A stretch of DNA of 8,659 bases from an uncultured Chloroflexota bacterium (GTDB lineage Bacteria > Chloroflexota > Anaerolineae > Aggregatilineales > Phototrophicaceae), in NCBI GenBank assembly GCA_903904765.1, contig CAIVEA010000486.1:1-8659 (forward strand), read 5' to 3'. This document shows positions 6,417 to 8,659 of this stretch, in pieces. The notes under the pieces are model-generated. The model made no database searches. It saw nothing but the letters and a program-made list of their open reading frames with translations, and had not been told where the DNA came from. The translations under genes were made by a program, and so were the position numbers. Position 1 is the first letter of the stretch, and the number at the start of each line of letters is the position of its first letter.

Positions 6417-6743
6417 ATGGCAGACTGGGCTGGATTGTTCGGCTTATTCGGCAATATTGCGATTATCATTGCGATGATGGTTATGGGTTTACTCAGCCGC
6501 CGCTTGGGGGATGTGACGCGCACCCCGCCCGTTTACCGGGGCTTTTTTATCGGCGCGGGGCTGATTGCTGTGAGCGTGTTGGCGCGAGTTATGAACATCG
6601 GGCGTGGGCTGGAGGCGGCGGTGGCAATCTCCGGCGATCCGGTGTGGGCGCTGTTGTATGTGGGGCTGCCGGCCATCGGGATCAGCATCGGTGTGGCGGC
6701 GGCGTGGCGCTACTGGAGCTGGTTGCTGGCGGAGCGAGGTTAA
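6417..6743 (+). CDS. Small three-helix membrane protein of unknown function (second of a pair)
   Basis: The 108-residue product has hydrophobic segments at about 6-27, 42-59 and 77-103, with a basic loop (SRRLGDVTRTPPVYR) after the first, so the topology matches its upstream neighbour. The ATG is supported by GAGGGA with a 6-nt spacer; that site overlaps the stop of the preceding gene. The VYR...AR pattern (40-57) matches the YYR...VR of the upstream protein with nearly the same spacing. Trp and Tyr cluster in the last segment (WRYWSW). I do not recognise a family. Possible roles include a membrane sensor subunit working with the winged-helix protein; this is a guess from operon position. Confidence 0.75.
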   Translation: MADWAGLFGLFGNIAIIIAMMVMGLLSRRLGDVTRTPPVYRGFFIGAGLIAVSVLARVMNIGRGLEAAVAISGDPVWALLYVGLPAIGISIGVAAAWRYWSWLLAERG

Positions 6744-6764
6744 GGCATTGCGGTTTTGAGATTA

Positions 6765-6773
6765 TGTTATAAT
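6765..6773 (+). promoter_or_regulatory. Extended -10 promoter upstream of add
   Basis: TGTTATAAT combines a perfect TATAAT (6768-6773) with the TGN extension (6765-6767), a form that can work without a good -35. The -35 position (6745-6750, GCATTG) is poor. It lies 22 nt after the stop of the second membrane-protein gene, with no terminator between. add can therefore be transcribed from here and possibly by readthrough. The leader would be about 55 nt. Confidence 0.6.
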
Positions 6774-6836
6774 TTCTTTAACGATTTGTCGCCGTAATTT
6801 CATCAGCTTATCTCTCTAGAAAGGGTTTGTGCGCCT

Positions 6837-7874
6837 GTGTTGCCAGACGATCAACTGTTGCAAACCATACGCGCTTTACCCAAGATTGAACTTCACCGCC
6901 ATCTGGAAGGTTCGTTCCGCCTTGATACGATGGTGAGGATTGCTGAGAAATATGGCATCGAAATGCCAGAGTATGACTCCGAACTGCTGCGCCCCTTCGT
7001 CCAGATGATGCCCAACGAAACCCGCAACGCCCAGCATTTTCTGGGCAAGTTCATGACGATTCGCCAGTTCTTCCGTTCGCCAGAGGTCATTCAACAGGCC
7101 ACCTACGAAGCGATTGCGGACGCGGCTGCTGATAACGTCAAGTACATGGAATTGCGGTTTACGCCCCGCGCCCTCTCCAACATCCTGCGCTGTTCGTATT
7201 ACGATGTGGTTGAGTGGGTGTGCGATGCCGCCGAACGCGCCGAGCAGGAACATCATATCAAGGTGCGGCTGATCGTTTCGATGAATCGCCACGAGAGTGT
7301 GGAAATCGGCGAGCATGTGCTGGCGGCAGCGGTGGAGTTTCGCAATCGCGGTGTGGCGGCGATTGATCTGGCCGGCAACGAACAGGAATTTTCTGCCGAG
7401 CCGTTCCGCCCGATTTTCCGCTGTGCCAAAGAATTAGGGCTAGGCGTGACGGTTCATGCAGGCGAATGGGGCGAACCCGCCAATATTCGCCATGCTGTCG
7501 AAGAACTGTGTGCTGACCGGATCGGTCACGGGGTACGTGCTTACGAAGTCCCGGACATCGTAGATTGGCTGGCGGAGCGCGGCACGGTGCTGGAATTATG
7601 TCCCACCAGCAATGTTCATAGCGGCGTGGTGGCGGATTGGAACGTTCACCCGCTGCAATACCTGTACGATAAGCGCGTGCGAACCACCATCAACACCGAT
7701 GACCCGCTGATCTCGAATATCGCGTTGAGCGACGAAATGCTGCATGCGGTACAGGATATGCAGATGTCGCTGGACGATGTGAAGCAGCAGATTCTCACCG
7801 CCGCGCAGTCCGCTTTCCTGCCGGATGGTGAACGGGCGGCGCTGGTTCGCCAGTTCACCGACTGGTTGAGTTGA
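6837..7874 (+). CDS. add: Adenosine deaminase
   Basis: This cytoplasmic zinc enzyme converts adenosine or deoxyadenosine to inosine or deoxyinosine with release of ammonia, in purine salvage. The 345-residue product has the usual family length. The signature residues of the amidohydrolase TIM barrel are all present: metal ligands H20 and H22 in ELHRHLEG, H207 and catalytic E210 in VTVHAGE, H231 in RIGHG, the LELCPTSN block (252-259), and D288/D289 in NTDDP. These match mouse ADA H15, H17, H214, E217, H238, D295 and D296. The start is GTG, with AGAAAGGG 11 nt upstream. Some members of this group act on adenine or aminofutalosine instead, and sequence by eye cannot settle this, so adenosine is the default call. 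It has its own promoter, and the hydrolase gene follows 76 nt later on the same strand. Confidence 0.92.
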   Translation: MLPDDQLLQTIRALPKIELHRHLEGSFRLDTMVRIAEKYGIEMPEYDSELLRPFVQMMPNETRNAQHFLGKFMTIRQFFRSPEVIQQATYEAIADAAADNVKYMELRFTPRALSNILRCSYYDVVEWVCDAAERAEQEHHIKVRLIVSMNRHESVEIGEHVLAAAVEFRNRGVAAIDLAGNEQEFSAEPFRPIFRCAKELGLGVTVHAGEWGEPANIRHAVEELCADRIGHGVRAYEVPDIVDWLAERGTVLELCPTSNVHSGVVADWNVHPLQYLYDKRVRTTINTDDPLISNIALSDEMLHAVQDMQMSLDDVKQQILTAAQSAFLPDGERAALVRQFTDWLS

Positions 7875-7950
7875 CAGCCTCCCGCTTTCGGCGGCATATT
7901 CTCCACACGGTTTGCGCCTATCCAATCCTACTCACGAGAGGACTGTTGCT

Positions 7951-8659
7951 ATGATCCAACTAGGCGAGATGCGCCTGTTTATGGTGAATGATTGCTCGAT
8001 CAAGGTTGATCCGGGCGGGGCTTTCGGGCTGGTTCCGCGTGTGTTGTGGTCGCCGCTGCTGCCGCCGGACGAGAACCATCTCGTCCCGATGATTCACAAC
8101 TGCCTGCTGGTGCAAACGGGCGGCAAGAACATCCTGATTGATGTGGGGCATGGCGAAAAGCTCACGCCTAAGCAGATCGCCAACCAGTATTTGCAGCGTC
8201 CGGGTGGGACGGTGGTGGACGGGTTGGCGCGGTTAGGTTTGAGCGCGGGCGACATCCACATGGTCATCAACACCCACCTTCACGCCGACCATGCCGGCGG
8301 CAACACGCGCTATGCGGCGGATGGTACGCTGGCGGCGGTGTTCCCCAACGCTGAGCATGTCGTGCAGCGCCGCGAGTACGAGGAGGCCATGCGCCCCAAT
8401 GAACGCACCCGCGCCACCTATTTCCCCATGAACTATCAACCGCTGTACGAAAGCGGTCAGATGCGCTTGCTGGATGGGGATGTGGAACTCGCGCCGGGGG
8501 TGTTCGGTGTGGTCACGCCGGGGCATACGCCCGCGCACATGAGCGTGCGGCTGGAGAGCGCAGGGCAGCACGCGATGTTCGTGTGCGACCTCGCCAGCTA
8601 CGCGATTCATTTTGAGCGCCTCGGCTGGATGACGGGCTACGATGTCGAACCGCTGGTCA
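7951..8659 (+). CDS. MBL-fold metallo-hydrolase, C-terminus cut off by window edge
   Basis: The frame is open from the ATG at 7951 to the window end (236 codons seen). The metallo-beta-lactamase fold is shown by HLHADH (109-114, metal ligands H109, H111, D113 and H114), PGHT with H192, and CD with D213. The third-site histidine near the C-terminus should lie beyond the edge. Earlier conserved pieces are the NHLVPMIHNCLLVQTGGKNILIDVGHG segment (about 42-68) and a Tyr/Gln-rich linker. The layout resembles the AHL-lactonase/parathion-hydrolase-like branch that acts on lactones or esters. The ligand set is shared by many hydrolases, so substrate is undetermined. GAGAGGA with an 8-nt spacer supports the start. 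Only a weak 4-bp hairpin without a T tract separates it from add, so co-transcription is possible. Confidence 0.85.
   Translation, partial: MIQLGEMRLFMVNDCSIKVDPGGAFGLVPRVLWSPLLPPDENHLVPMIHNCLLVQTGGKNILIDVGHGEKLTPKQIANQYLQRPGGTVVDGLARLGLSAGDIHMVINTHLHADHAGGNTRYAADGTLAAVFPNAEHVVQRREYEEAMRPNERTRATYFPMNYQPLYESGQMRLLDGDVELAPGVFGVVTPGHTPAHMSVRLESAGQHAMFVCDLASYAIHFERLGWMTGYDVEPLV

Noticed and set aside
5834..6523. A 229-codon minus-strand frame across the winged-helix and membrane-protein genes
   Set aside because: It spans three plus-strand genes with good spacing and ribosome sites, and its translation has no domain pattern.
7877..7895. A hairpin (CCGC/GCGG) after add as a terminator
   Set aside because: The stem is only 4 bp and no T tract follows, so it is not called as a terminator.

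Overview
The window looks like a bacterial chromosome segment with moderately high GC. It carries conserved housekeeping genes (rpsO and pnp, adenosine deaminase) between lineage-specific small proteins. The gene styles point to Chloroflexota, possibly an Anaerolineae-type lineage: GTG starts, a Gly/Arg-rich tail on PNPase, a short C-terminal coiled coil outside the membrane, and CCCTCACCC-type intergenic palindromes. This assignment is inference from general familiarity; no 16S rRNA or other strong marker is present.

Layout from left to right. On the minus strand, an AI-2E/PerM-family membrane protein (221-1540) overlaps by 8 nt a small acidic unknown protein (31-228), forming a translationally coupled pair. 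A divergent intergenic region (1541-1809) holds inverted repeats and a good sigma70-type promoter for a plus-strand gene (1810-2544). That gene encodes a low-complexity single-pass membrane protein with a poly-Asp run and three 18-residue Phe-Gly-rich repeats. It converges on pnp, and a 13-bp bidirectional terminator (2560-2592) separates the two.

On the minus strand, rpsO (ribosomal protein S15, 5078-5347) is followed by pnp (polynucleotide phosphorylase, 2615-4915), the classic rpsO-pnp order. An intrinsic terminator (5017-5045) lies between them, followed by a pnp leader with two small hairpins. The rpsO leader also has a hairpin, containing a G.U/G-C step that could be an S15 autoregulatory site. 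A near-consensus promoter lies upstream of it.

After a 348-nt gap with remnants of a palindromic repeat comes a compact plus-strand cluster. It contains a winged-helix protein (5696-6106) and two three-helix membrane proteins (6113-6406 and 6417-6743) that look like diverged copies of one fold. An extended -10 promoter then precedes adenosine deaminase (add, 6837-7874), which is followed by a metallo-beta-lactamase-fold hydrolase (7951 to the window edge, truncated by the window).

Most of the window is ordinary. The best candidates for something undescribed are the winged-helix plus twin-membrane-protein cassette and the repeat-bearing poly-Asp membrane protein. The RNA-level control around rpsO-pnp is a smaller but testable point.
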